This document shows, piece after piece, positions 52,571 to 61,851 of a DNA stretch of 64,000 nt. The stretch is taken from contig OKRB01000013.1 in assembly GCA_900290245.1 (NCBI GenBank), forward strand, positions 45,090-109,089, written 5' to 3'. The notes beneath the pieces were generated by a model that worked only from the letters and a program-made list of their open reading frames with translations, made no database searches and had not been told where the DNA came from. The translations under genes were made by a program, and so were the position numbers. Numbering within the stretch: the first letter of the stretch is position 1; each line of letters opens with the position of its first letter. This DNA comes from Candidatus Sulfuritelmatomonas gaucii (lineage in GTDB: Bacteria > Acidobacteriota > Terriglobia > Terriglobales > Acidobacteriaceae).

Positions 52571-53140
52571 CTATTTTCGTTTTTTCCTTGCCCGCTTCTT
52601 CGCGGGCTTCGCCTTCCGTGCGGGCGCTTTCTTCGCTGCGGAGCGCTTCTTTGCCGGTTTGATCCTCGAAGCCGGTTTTGCCGGAACCTTGGCTGGCTTG
52701 CGCACGGCCGGAGCCTTCTTGCGCGCGGCCCGCGTCTTCTCAGCCAGTGCGGCCTTCAGTTCGGCATCAAATTCCGCCGGCGTAAGCGGGCGCGCGGATT
52801 TGCGCAGCCGCTCAATGTCATAGAATTCGCGCCGCTCCGACAAAAATACATGGATCACAAAATCCACATAGTCGAGCAGGATCCACTCGCCGTTCCTGCG
52901 ACCCTCCACCGAGTGCGGATAGACGCCGAAGTTGCGCTTGAGGCGCAGTTCGATTTCATCGGCAATGGCGACGGCCTGCCGCTCATTGGTGGCCGAGGTG
53001 ACAAGGAAGAAATCAGCGAGGCCGGAATCGATGGGATCGAGTTCAAGGATCCGTGTGTGCTGGCCTTTTTTTTCTTCACAGGCCGCGGCGGCGGCCTGTA
53101 CGAGGATGCGCGTTTCCTTCTGCGCGGGCGATATGTTCAT
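52571..53140 (-). CDS. rsfS: Ribosomal silencing factor RsfS with a Lys/Ala-rich tail
   Basis: The protein has 189 residues from ATG 53140 (MNISPAQKETRILVQAA); the open frame extends upstream into nadD and is not used. The RsfS core (about 1-125) has DPIDSGLADFFLVTSATNERQ, NGEWILLDYVDFVIHVF and REFYDIERLRK. RsfS binds uL14 and blocks subunit joining under starvation. The last ~60 residues are a basic Lys/Ala/Pro tail (KKAPAVRKPAKVPAKPA, then AKPAKKRARKKRK) not found in the usual 105-120 residue family. It resembles histone H1-like tails and may bind rRNA. nadD lies directly upstream, the usual nadD-rsfS pairing. Confidence 0.9.
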   Translation of the reverse strand: MNISPAQKETRILVQAAAAACEEKKGQHTRILELDPIDSGLADFFLVTSATNERQAVAIADEIELRLKRNFGVYPHSVEGRRNGEWILLDYVDFVIHVFLSERREFYDIERLRKSARPLTPAEFDAELKAALAEKTRAARKKAPAVRKPAKVPAKPASRIKPAKKRSAAKKAPARKAKPAKKRARKKRK

Positions 53141-53214
53141 GCGTCGAAAAGGTTCTCCAAGCCCATGGTAGTGCAGCGGCTGGGGAATAGGGAATAGCGG
53201 CCAGGGAATAAAGG

Positions 53215-53973
53215 TCAGGAATAAAGGTTGTGGGAGCGGATGTAGCCCGCAACCCGCGGTGGAAGGAGCGACCTCTCCCCCGGTGAGGAAAGCAGCGCGC
53301 CGGCGGTCTGGTGAAGACCGGCCCGGATCTCCGACGCGCTGATCTCGACATCCAGGCCTGGCAGCACATAGAAAGGCGCGCGATCGCCGCTTGAACTGAC
53401 GAGCAGGAACGCGCGGACCTCGATGCCCGACTCGATCTTGTCGCCACCGGGTGCCGGCTCCAGCTCCAGCCCTTGCGGCAGCGCTTCGCGAAGGCTTTCG
53501 AGCGATTGCCCGGGCCGCCAGGCAACGATCAGCGTCGCCGCGAAGGGGATCTCCGCAGCGCGATGCCAGCGACTCATGCCGAAGAACGAGTCGGCGCCCA
53601 CCAGGCAATAGAGGACGGAATTCGGCGCGAGCGTCGAGCTCAGCTTTTCAAGCGCGTCGATCGTGTAATTGGGCACGGCTTTATGGCTCTCTGAAGGCTT
53701 TGGCGCATCGGCAAGCGAGATCGCGAAGCCGGGCTCGCCCTCGATGGCGAGTCGCGTCATCGCCGCCCGATCCTCGAAACTGGCTGCGGATCCTCCTGGC
53801 TTGAGCGGCTGCATGCCCACCGGAGCAAAGAGCACCGTATCTAGGTGGAAGGCGTCTCGGGCTGCGCGCGCAATCGCCAGGTGGCCCAGGTGGGGCGGGT
53901 CGAAGCTGCCGCCAAAGAATGCGAGGCGCGAGCCACGCCGGCGCGGCAGTTCGTCGCTCAAAAGCGGTTGCAT
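53215..53973 (-). CDS. nadD: Nicotinate-nucleotide adenylyltransferase
   Basis: The protein has 252 residues. The nucleotidyltransferase motif GGSFDPPHLGHLAIAR is near the N-terminus, VLYCLVGADSFFGMSRWHRA in the middle and VEISASEIRAGL with SLLPPRVAGYIRSHNLY at the end, all typical of NadD. It adenylates nicotinate mononucleotide in NAD synthesis. It is somewhat longer than E. coli NadD (213). The 74-nt gap to rsfS contains several short GGGAATA repeats. Confidence 0.95.
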   Translation of the reverse strand: MQPLLSDELPRRRGSRLAFFGGSFDPPHLGHLAIARAARDAFHLDTVLFAPVGMQPLKPGGSAASFEDRAAMTRLAIEGEPGFAISLADAPKPSESHKAVPNYTIDALEKLSSTLAPNSVLYCLVGADSFFGMSRWHRAAEIPFAATLIVAWRPGQSLESLREALPQGLELEPAPGGDKIESGIEVRAFLLVSSSGDRAPFYVLPGLDVEISASEIRAGLHQTAGALLSSPGERSLLPPRVAGYIRSHNLYS

Positions 53974-54073
53974 GGCTTCATCCTAACGCTTAGGTCGCAG
54001 CGGGCAGTGATCACTCAAGAGGGTATCGGCTAGAATCAAATCGAAGAACGAACGTTCGCCGCAACCCAGCGCC

Positions 54074-54496
54074 ATGCGATACTTCATTGTCTTCCTGTCC
54101 CTTGCCGGTTTCCTTGTAGCCACGCTGGCGTTGCGCGTGCACTACAACACCGGCACCGAGCCTTGCTCGATCAACGAGCATTGGGACTGCGGCATCGTGA
54201 ATCACAGCTCCTACTCAGTGATTGATCACGTCCCGGTAGCGGCCATTGGCATGGCAGGCTACCTGCTCCTGGGTGTGCTTGCGCTCGCGCGTCGGCGCAT
54301 TCTGCTTCTGGTCGGCGCGTTGATCGGCCTGGCCTTCGCGCTGTATCTCTCCAGCATTGAACGCAATGTGCTTGAGGTGTGGTGCCTCTATTGCGTCATC
54401 TCGCAGGGAATCATCGCCCTGATCACGCTGATGAGCATCATCTGGCTGGTGACTGTTGAGCGGGCGAAGTCGCGGACCCGGAAAGCCGACGCGTAG
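54074..54496 (+). CDS. Vitamin K epoxide reductase (VKOR) family protein
   Basis: The protein has 140 residues and four membrane helices. The redox pair is CLYC (Cys104, Cys107), with loop cysteines Cys31 and Cys39 (CSINEHWDCG) and the serine-rich NHSSYSVIDHVPVAAIGMAGY. Bacterial VKOR proteins reoxidise a DsbA-like thioredoxin in the periplasm using quinone. No DsbA-like gene or fused thioredoxin domain is next to it. It is divergent from nadD; TAGAAT near 54031 could be its -10 box. Confidence 0.9.
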   Translation: MRYFIVFLSLAGFLVATLALRVHYNTGTEPCSINEHWDCGIVNHSSYSVIDHVPVAAIGMAGYLLLGVLALARRRILLLVGALIGLAFALYLSSIERNVLEVWCLYCVISQGIIALITLMSIIWLVTVERAKSRTRKADA

Positions 54497-54610
54497 TTCA
54501 AGGTTCACAGTTCTCAGTCATCAGGCGCAAGTTCTTTGATGCAGGCTTTTCTTGTTCCCTCGGTCCCTTGGTCCCTGCATTCTCCACACTGATAAAATTG
54601 AAGTAGATTC

Positions 54611-55894
54611 ATGCTGAGGAACTGGTACGCGCGCTGGATGTACGGCTGGGAAACCCGGCTGACCATGCGCGACGAAAATCGCGTAGTCCGTCCGCTGGAG
54701 TGGGGCTTCGAGTGGATCGTTCCCTTTCTCGAAGCCAACGGCCTTGGCGGGGCAATTCCCGATCCCGAGATGGTGCGCGACAACGGGGCCGCCGAAGCGG
54801 CGATGGTCCGCATCAACGAGCTTCTCGTCCGCCACAGTGACGTCTTCTTCGGCTACAAGCGGCCAACGGATTTCCGCCTCGAAGAGCGCTTTCCGGAGCT
54901 CTTCCCTACAAACGTGCGGCCTGAAACGCTCGCCAAAGACGCGGCGCTGAAGCAGCAAGCCATCGACGGCACTCTCAAGCCCGCGCAGTTCTTGCGCTTC
55001 ACCTCGCCCGAGCGCACGCCTTATCCCGAAAATGACCTGGTGAACGCGCGCTGGTATCCGGCGCCTGCGCACAAAGATCCGGCGCGTCCCAGGCAGGCCA
55101 TCGTCGTGCTGCCGCAATGGAATGCCGATGGCTTCGGCCACAACTCGTTGTGCACGCTCTTCAATCGCATGGGCGTCTCCGCGTTGCGGCTTTCCATGCC
55201 TTACCACGACATTCGCCGGCCCGGCGAGCTGGAGCGCGCCGACTACGCGGTGAGCGCGAACACTGGGCGCACCATGTCGGCCTGCCGCCAGGCCGTTGTC
55301 GACATTCGCTGCTGCATTGACTGGCTTGAGGAACAGGGCTACGAGCACTTCGGTGTGCTGGGCACCAGTCTCGGTTCGTGCTATGCGTTCCTGGCCAGCG
55401 CGCACGATCCGCGGATTCGCGTGAACGCCTTCAATCACGCGTCCACAGCCTTCGGCGACGTGGTGTGGGCAGGGCAAAGCACGCGCCACATCCGGCAGGC
55501 AGTGTCAGAGGCTGGAATGACGCAGGAACGGCTGCGCGCACTGTGGGCCGCTATCAGCCCAATCAGCTACTACGAGCAGTTCGCAGGGCCCGCTGCAAAC
55601 GGTCCTGGCAAGGACATTCTTACTGTTTATTCCAACTACGATCTGACTTTTCCCAAAGAGTACTCGCTCAAGGTAGTTGAGGCGTTCCGGCAGTCACGCC
55701 TGAAATATGAGATCCGCGTGCTGCCCTGCGGCCACTACACCGCGGGAGAAACGCCGTTCCAGTATCTCGACGGATGGTACCTGGGCTGGTTCGTCTATCG
55801 CGCCTACAAGGCGCTGCGCGAAGAGAAGGCGTCGGGAGTCAGGCGCAGTGCGGCGCGCGAGCATGAGACGGAAAAACAGGCGCTAACTCATTAG
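54611..55894 (+). CDS. Alpha/beta hydrolase, ABHD18-like
   Basis: The protein has 427 residues without a signal peptide. An N-terminal helical region (about 1-165) precedes an alpha/beta hydrolase fold with AIVVLPQWNADGFGHNSLC, LRLSMPYHDIRRP and the nucleophile elbow FGVLGTSLGSCYAF. DILTVYSNYDLTFP probably holds the acid and LPCGHYTAGETP the catalytic His. It resembles proteins annotated as DUF2048/ABHD18-like; the substrate is unknown. The 3' end overlaps the end of the convergent M23 gene by 4 nt. Confidence 0.8.
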   Translation: MLRNWYARWMYGWETRLTMRDENRVVRPLEWGFEWIVPFLEANGLGGAIPDPEMVRDNGAAEAAMVRINELLVRHSDVFFGYKRPTDFRLEERFPELFPTNVRPETLAKDAALKQQAIDGTLKPAQFLRFTSPERTPYPENDLVNARWYPAPAHKDPARPRQAIVVLPQWNADGFGHNSLCTLFNRMGVSALRLSMPYHDIRRPGELERADYAVSANTGRTMSACRQAVVDIRCCIDWLEEQGYEHFGVLGTSLGSCYAFLASAHDPRIRVNAFNHASTAFGDVVWAGQSTRHIRQAVSEAGMTQERLRALWAAISPISYYEQFAGPAANGPGKDILTVYSNYDLTFPKEYSLKVVEAFRQSRLKYEIRVLPCGHYTAGETPFQYLDGWYLGWFVYRAYKALREEKASGVRRSAAREHETEKQALTH

Positions 55895-56787
55895 CGCGCC
55901 GCCGCCAGATTCAACCTCAGCAGCTTCGCCGGATCGAGATACGCTCCGTCCCACCGTACGGCCCAGTGCAGATGCGGCCCTGTCACGCGGCCCGTCTCGC
56001 CACTCAGCCCGACGCGTTGGCCTTTGAGCACGCGCTGTCCCTCATGCACATCGATGCGGCTCAGGTGCATGGAGACAGTGTAAAGCCCGAATCCGTGGTC
56101 GATGACAACGCAGTTGCCCTCGTAATAAAGCGGCCGCGCCAGCACGACTACGCCGCTGTTGCCGGCGCGCACCGCGGTGCCCGTCCGCGCGCGAAAGTCC
56201 ATTCCCTTATGCACGCTGTCCAACTTGCCGTTGAAGACTCTTCGCGTGCCGAAGCTGTCGGTCGGCGCGGCACGCACCGGCGCTACAAAACTGCCAGACC
56301 AGAGCGGTTCGGGCGCGCTCGCAGAAAAAATCTTATCCTTGAGCTCGGCTTCGGCCTTGATGCGCGGCAGCTCGTCCAGCCCGGGCTCAACAAACTTCGG
56401 AGCCACGGTAAGCGAAGTCGTCCGGTAGTGCGCGGGATGAATCTCAATGGCGCGGCTCAAGTCGATCGCTGCGCCGTTCGCCATATGAGCAGAGATGTGC
56501 AGTGTGGATGCCCCGATCGGCGCCTCAACGTCGGCCCCAGCCAATGCGAACCACGCGTGGCCGCTGCGTCCGCGAAAAAACTCCAGCTTCTTGCCCATCC
56601 AATCGCCGTCCACCGTCGCGACCGACGGGGCGCTCACGCGAATCAGCTCCGGTGCGCCCGCCACAACAATCGCCGGCGACAGCGTAACTTCCCGCGGCTG
56701 GCCGGATGCAGCGTTTGGCGCCAATGCAATTGCCCAGGCTGCAGCCGCGACGCATCGAAGAATCGAATCAGGTTTTAGATCGCGCAC
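55891..56787 (-). CDS. M23 family metallopeptidase (LytM type)
   Basis: About 298 residues are encoded from GTG 56787; a TTG at 56835 is an alternative. A signal peptide is likely (ILRCVAAAAWAIALAPNAASG). A beta-rich N-terminal domain (about 30-170) precedes the catalytic domain with VHKGMDFRARTGTAVRA (first His/Asp zinc ligands), MHLSRIDVHEGQRV and TGPHLHWAVRWDG (HxH). It should act on peptidoglycan cross-links or serve as an amidase activator in the periplasm. All zinc ligands are present, so activity is expected. Confidence 0.9.
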   Translation of the reverse strand: MRDLKPDSILRCVAAAAWAIALAPNAASGQPREVTLSPAIVVAGAPELIRVSAPSVATVDGDWMGKKLEFFRGRSGHAWFALAGADVEAPIGASTLHISAHMANGAAIDLSRAIEIHPAHYRTTSLTVAPKFVEPGLDELPRIKAEAELKDKIFSASAPEPLWSGSFVAPVRAAPTDSFGTRRVFNGKLDSVHKGMDFRARTGTAVRAGNSGVVVLARPLYYEGNCVVIDHGFGLYTVSMHLSRIDVHEGQRVLKGQRVGLSGETGRVTGPHLHWAVRWDGAYLDPAKLLRLNLAAAR

Positions 56788-56858
56788 TCGTGATAGGATA
56801 ATCCCGATTGATGTCCTGAGCTGTGCCTCGTGCAATTCCTGGGCTGCTTCGGAACTTC

Positions 56859-57665
56859 ATGGCTTCCCCAATCCTCAAATCGCTTCTGCGTCTGAGCCTT
56901 GCATTGGCGCTAGGCGTCTTGGTTGACCTCTTTGTTCTGCCGGTGTCTTCGCAGCAAACGCAGCCTGCGGCTCCCGCCGCTCCCCAGCTCGTCCTCGTCG
57001 AACTCTTTACGTCAGAGGGGTGCTCTGACTGTCCGCCCGCTGATGCTGTACTGGAACAGCTTGATGCACATCAGGCAGCTGCAGGTGTCCACATCATCGT
57101 GCTCAGCGAGCATGTCACTTACTGGAACCACTAGGGCTGGACCGATCCCTTTTCGCTCGATGCCATCGACCTGCACCAGCAGCAGTACGTGCGCCATTTC
57201 TCTCTGCCTTCGCCGGCCACACCGGAATTTGTCGTGGATGGAACCGCGCAAGTGGCAGGAAACAATCCCTCACAGTTGGTTCAGGAGATTGCTCACGCAG
57301 CCGAGGACCCGAAGATTGCAATGCAAATCGGCGACGCGCATCTTACCGCCGACGGATCGGTTGACTTCACGGTGAATGCAGCGCCAGACCACAAGGGTAC
57401 CCTGGTCGCGGCGGTGGCGGAGAATGCCTCGCAGTCACAGGTCGCGCACGGTGAAAACGCCGGGCGAACTCTGCACTACGTGGCTGTTGTCCGCACCTAC
57501 AAGGAGTTTGGTTCGAATGCTCTCGATGGGCGGCCGTTGCACCTCTCCGGCTCCGATCTGCGGCACGCAGAAAAAGACGGCGAACCATTGCGGCTCGTCG
57601 TCTTCCTCTACAACCCTTCGAACAGCCAGGTTCTCGCTGTGGCTGAGCAAACCCTGGGTCACTGA
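56859..57665 (+). pseudogene. DUF1223 family secreted protein with an in-frame amber codon
   Basis: From ATG 56859 the frame encodes a signal peptide ([19 protein letters not shown]), then [20 protein letters not shown], the thioredoxin-like CxxC motif of DUF1223, and HVTYWNH. Codon 92 (57132-57134) is TAG. The same frame then continues without a break for 176 codons with family sequence (GWTDPFSLDA, PEFVVDGTAQV, to 57665). Relatives have a hydrophobic residue at the position of the stop, and TTG to TAG is one change. Nonsense mutation or sequence error is most likely; without read-through the product is a 91-residue stub. Confidence 0.8.
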
Positions 57666-57671
57666 TCTCGC

Positions 57672-58262
57672 CTATCTCCCGTTGTGCTTCTGCCGGTAGA
57701 TTTGCCGGCTGGCGCCATTCTGCTCGCGATTGATTTGCCGGTGCTCCTGCCCGGTGAGCTTGCCGCCGTTCGCCTGGCGGTCGGCGTGAACCTGCTGGTT
57801 AATGCCTTGCTCGCGATTCTCGGTGCGGGCAGCCTCGCCGGCAGACATCGATCCGTTGCGGATGCCGTTGGCAATGCGATCCTGCTGATTCTCGCGGCGC
57901 TGGCCCACTTCGTTGTTGCCAAAGTGCGCCTGGTTCGCGTTGTGCTTGTCCTGGTAGATCGAATGACTCAGATTGTTCTGTTGCTTGTTGATCTGCTGGC
58001 GCTCCTGCTGCGTCAGCTTGCCATTGTCCGCTGAGCGATCGTCCTTGATCTCGCGATTCAGATTGGCTTCGCGCCCTTCAATATTCTTGGTCTCACCCGC
58101 GGTGAGCTGGCCCGAACCGACGCCGTTGGCAATGCGGTCCTGCTGATTTTCGCGGCGTTGATGAACCGTCGGATCCGGCTGGTTGGGTTGCGTCTGTTGA
58201 GCGAAGGCCGGTCCCGAGGAGATCAGGACGGCCACGGCGAGCATGAAAATTTTGCGCTGCAT
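57672..58262 (-). CDS. Secreted Gln/Asn-rich protein with two internal repeats
   Basis: The protein has 196 residues from ATG 58262, with GGAGGAA just upstream. The signal peptide (MQRKIFMLAVAVLISSGPAF) is cut near AFAQ. The mature part is two ~70-residue copies, each with RRENQQDRIANG, then a SAGE/TAGE turn, REQ/REANLN, GKLT, QINKQQN and a tyrosine-containing YQDKHN or YRQKHN end. It is very hydrophilic and probably helical. Similar proteins occur widely in Acidobacteria and Planctomycetes without known function. A plus-strand ORF over the same bases looks membrane-like but is a codon artefact. Confidence 0.8.
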   Translation of the reverse strand: MQRKIFMLAVAVLISSGPAFAQQTQPNQPDPTVHQRRENQQDRIANGVGSGQLTAGETKNIEGREANLNREIKDDRSADNGKLTQQERQQINKQQNNLSHSIYQDKHNANQAHFGNNEVGQRRENQQDRIANGIRNGSMSAGEAARTENREQGINQQVHADRQANGGKLTGQEHRQINREQNGASRQIYRQKHNGR

Positions 58263-58460
58263 GTGGTTCCTCCAGGGGCCAATTTGAATTTGGAACATCC
58301 GGCCCACGTGATTACCTGACACGGAACGCAAAAAGTAGTTGTGCTTTTTTCAGATTTTTTGAAACCAAAGGGGGATCTCGCGCATTTCACCTGAATCCCC
58401 AAGATATTTTGCATGAGGATTTGCAACTTTTATTGCATCGCCGGGTCTAACGTCGCTCGC

Positions 58461-59087
58461 TTATTTCTGCGAATCCTGCCTCGGATGCTTGGCTTTCCAT
58501 GCAGCCACGCGATCCTCCACGTCAGCCAGCTCGTCGGCCGTGATATGCGTCCCGATCATCTGGCGGTTCGCCGCATATTTCTCCTGGTTCGGTCCTTTTA
58601 CTGAGGCTGCAAGATCGAGCCAGAAATACGCCTCGACATCGCTTTGCTGGACACCCTGTCCCATGGAATAGAGCACGCCCAGTGTCGCCTGCGAATCAGG
58701 GTCTCCCTGGTCGGCAGCCTTGCGGTACCAGGCCGCGGCCTGCGTCATATCGCGCGGAAAGCCCATGCCTCCGTCTCGGTAGAGCGCAGCCAGGTGGAGT
58801 TCGCCCGCAAGATTCTTTTGATCGGCGGCCTTCTGATACCAGGCTTCCGCCTGTTTGTAATCATTTGCCGCAACTTCGTGATAATGTTCTGCTGCGCCCG
58901 CGCGCGCGTAGCTCTCACCCACCTGCACCTCGGCCACGGCATCGCCTGCATTGGCCTTGGCCAGCAAAGCGGCATCGATGTTCGGGGATGACGCCGCAGG
59001 TTGCGCTGCGGCCGGAGCCAGGCAGCAGAGCACGAGTCCCGTCCAAATGATCGAATTCCGGTGCACCGTTTCCTCGAATCGCGACAC
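58461..59087 (-). CDS. Secreted Sel1-like repeat protein
   Basis: The protein has 208 residues from GTG 59087; a GTG seven codons later is also possible. The signal peptide (SIIWTGLVLCCLAPAAAQ) precedes about three Sel1 repeats with AEAWYQKAADQKNLAGELHL, AAAWYRKAADQGDPDSQATL and VEAYFWLDLAASVKG. Sel1 repeats are protein-protein interaction scaffolds, often periplasmic. Nothing nearby points to a partner. Confidence 0.85.
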   Translation of the reverse strand: MSRFEETVHRNSIIWTGLVLCCLAPAAAQPAASSPNIDAALLAKANAGDAVAEVQVGESYARAGAAEHYHEVAANDYKQAEAWYQKAADQKNLAGELHLAALYRDGGMGFPRDMTQAAAWYRKAADQGDPDSQATLGVLYSMGQGVQQSDVEAYFWLDLAASVKGPNQEKYAANRQMIGTHITADELADVEDRVAAWKAKHPRQDSQK

Positions 59088-59274
59088 AAACAGGCGATGA
59101 CACCAGTTTACGCAATCGCAGGGGACTCAATCAGCGCAGCGCCGACGCAGCTTTCCGGGCAGGGCTCATTGCCTTATGGCAGACCTCCGCTTGACAAGCG
59201 TGCGGGTTAGCGCTATACAGAAAGCTACATAGGGAACGGACAAAACATGGCAAGAACTCGGACGGGGTGAGCCG

Positions 59275-60039
59275 ATGCTGGAACTACGCAGCGTCTCAAA
59301 ACACTTCGCGGGCATTCCCGCAGTCGACCGCGTCAGCTTTTCCGCCCCTGCGGGCGAGGTGACCGGTTATCTTGGCCCGAACGGCTCGGGCAAAACCACC
59401 ACAATGAAGATGATCACCGGGCTCATCGAGAGGACCTCCGGCGAAATCCTGTTTCAGGGCAAATCGATCGACGATGACCCCATGGCCTACAAGCGCCGCA
59501 TGGGTTACGTGCCGGAAGAGCCCTATCTTTACAACCATCTCTCCGGGTTCGAATACCTGACCATGGTCGCGCAACTTCGCGGCCTGCCTGTGCGTGCCGC
59601 CTCGGATCAGATCGACGGTCTTTTGCATCTGCTGTCGTTGCACGGCGACCGCCATGCGTCAATCGCAGGCTACTCAAAGGGCATGCGCCAGAAGGTCCTG
59701 ATCGCAGCGGCGCTGCTGCACAATCCCGAACTCATCCTGCTCGACGAGCCGTTTTCCGGGCTCGACGTGGCTTCGTCCCTCGTGTTGCGCAGCCTCATCC
59801 AGGAGCTCGCTCATCGGGGAAAGGTGGTTCTCTTCAGTTCTCACGAACTCGATACAGTGGAGCGCGTTTCAACGCGCGTGGTGATTCTGCATCACGGTAA
59901 GCTGGTCGCCGACGACTCCATCGCACGCCTGCGGTCGCTGATGGAGTTGCCGACACTCGAGGCGATTTTTTCGCAGCTCGCCGTCGAGCAAGATACCCAA
60001 TCGATGGCGCGGCAGATCGCGGACTTGATCCATGCGTAG
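59275..60039 (+). CDS. ABC transporter ATP-binding protein
   Basis: The protein has 254 residues. Walker A is GPNGSGKTTTMKMITG, the Q-loop region is MGYVPEEPYLYNHLSG, the signature YSKGMRQKVL (a variant of LSGGQ) and Walker B LILLDEPFSGLD, followed by the switch His in LFSSHELD. The pattern matches the ABC-2/NatA-like exporter class. The permease gene overlaps its 3' end by 8 nt, so the two form a transporter unit, though the permease is frameshifted. Confidence 0.95.
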   Translation: MLELRSVSKHFAGIPAVDRVSFSAPAGEVTGYLGPNGSGKTTTMKMITGLIERTSGEILFQGKSIDDDPMAYKRRMGYVPEEPYLYNHLSGFEYLTMVAQLRGLPVRAASDQIDGLLHLLSLHGDRHASIAGYSKGMRQKVLIAAALLHNPELILLDEPFSGLDVASSLVLRSLIQELAHRGKVVLFSSHELDTVERVSTRVVILHHGKLVADDSIARLRSLMELPTLEAIFSQLAVEQDTQSMARQIADLIHA

Positions 60040-61748
60040 GACCATCGAAAGACTCGTCAGGCGATTGCCGCTCCAATTCCGCGTTCTGTACCGGCAATTC
60101 CTTCTTCGCGTCATCGATCTTGAATCGTTGTCGATCCAGGCGGACATCCCCGGCTTCCTGGGTCAGTTCGCCGGCATCCTCATCATGTACAGCGCGATTC
60201 AGGGGTTGGGGTTGCTGATGGGGTTCGCCATAGACGAAAGGCTTCGTCTTCTGTCCACAATCTGGAGCGTGGAACAACGACTGATTTCCACCATGATGCT
60301 CGTCGCCGGACTGATCACTGTCGCCAGTTGGGACAACATCTTTCCCGACCGCCGCGACGCCATGATTCTTTCGCCGCTGCCGGTGCGGCCGCGGGTTGTC
60401 CTCATCGCGAAGGTCGTCGCGAGCGCGGCAGTGCTGGGCCTTGCCGTTGTTAGTTTGAATTTTGCGTCGGGAACAGCACTGGCCCTTATTCTGGGAGGGA
60501 TTCCGCACTTTCTGCGCATCACGGCGGCTTATTGGTTCACGGTGATTGCTGCGAGTGTATTTCTGTATGGCTTGCTGCTCGCCGTGCAGGGGATTACGGC
60601 GCTGCTGCCGCGGCGCTTATTCCTGCGCCTTTCCGCGATTCTGCAGATTGCCGCATTCGGAGTTCTCGTCAGCGCCTACTTCCTGGAACCGAAGCTCAAT
60701 ACGCCGGCAGCACTGGCGCTCGCCAAGAACCATCAGGCTCTGGAATGGCTGCCCGATTACTGGTTCTTTGCGCTCTTCAATCAATTGGCCGGCAGCTCGC
60801 CGCCAACGTTCGCATGGCTCGCCACACGCGCATGGATCGGCTTTGGGGCGTCGGTCATTGCAGCCGCCTCATCGTTGCTGCTCTGCTACCTGCACACGAT
60901 GCGAAAGACGATTGAGGAGCCGGATCTTGTTCCGGCTACGCGCGGCGATTGTGTATTTTGGTTTCCGGTCGCTGGCGCGCAGCCGCCAGCATCGCCTCGC
61001 TCTCGCCTTCTATCTCTCGATTGTCTTAGCCATCGCGCTCTCGTGGCTGCGCAGCGACTTGTCTGCCGCATCGCCGCGGTTACTTGATCCCGGCATTCTC
61101 ATTTCCTCGGTCATGATGATGGTCCTGACGGTCTTCGGCCTGCGCAACGTCTTCTCCCTGCCGGTTTCGCTCACGGCCAACTGGGTTTGGCGCGTTACGC
61201 AGCTAAGCCCGACCGAGAAATACGTAGCCGCGACCAGAAGTTCGTTGCTCTTCTTCGGTGTCGCACCTGTGTGGCTGGTTTCAGCCGCGCTATTGCTCGA
61301 TTTCAGGCCGCGGCCTCAGGTCGCTGGGCACCTGGGCGTTCTTGCCTTTACCGGAATCGTTCTGGTTGAAATTGCTTTGGTCGGTTTCTATAAGGTTCCT
61401 TTCGCTTGCTCGTATCTTCCTGGGAAGGTGAATCTTCAGTTTCTATTCTGGGGTTTCATCGTGTTGTTCGCGGCGATTGCGATCCCGGCAAGCGAGGCGG
61501 AGCTGCGCGCCCTTTCTCATCCGGCTGAGTATGCGTGGATTACGGTCGCTCTCCTGGCCGTCTTTGTATCACTCTTATCTCTCAACCGCTACCGCGCCCG
61601 CTCTGCCGTGCTCTCCTTTGAGGAGCTTCAGCCGGAAGTGATTACAACGCTGGGGCTGACGCGTGACGGAGTCTCGGTTACGGAATTCTTATCCGAAGGA
61701 TCACGAAGCCTCGCAACGACGGGAGCGCAGAAACCTAACCTTCGTTAA
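60032..61748 (+). pseudogene. ABC exporter permease, frameshifted
   Basis: The first 305 or so codons from 60032 encode a membrane protein with about six helices (SIQADIPGFLGQFAGILIMY, YWFTVIAASVFLYGLLLAV) up to RKTIEEPDLVPA near 60940. That frame then turns into basic non-membrane sequence and stops at 61087. In the frame one base over, membrane-protein sequence resumes (AAIVYFGFRSLARSRQHRLA, then about six more helices) to 61748. Comparison with remembered relatives suggests a short linker is also missing here, so a small deletion may have caused the frameshift. If real, the exporter is inactive. Confidence 0.75.
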
Positions 61749-61851
61749 GTCAATGTGATTGACCAGGAGATTTCCACCTCGTTGCCGCAGTCGGCAGCAA
61801 GCCCGCAAAAGCCCGGCAATCGCGTTGCGGGTTATGCCGTAGAATTTCTGT

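Noticed and set aside
57132..57134. TAG in DUF1223 as pyrrolysine or programmed read-through
   Set aside because: Nothing in the window suggests amber recoding and the family has an ordinary residue there. Mutation or sequence error is simpler.
57684..58034. Plus-strand hydrophobic ORF that looks like a membrane protein
   Set aside because: It is the complement of the Gln/Asn/Arg-rich secreted protein; antisense of such codons reads as Leu/Val/Ala.
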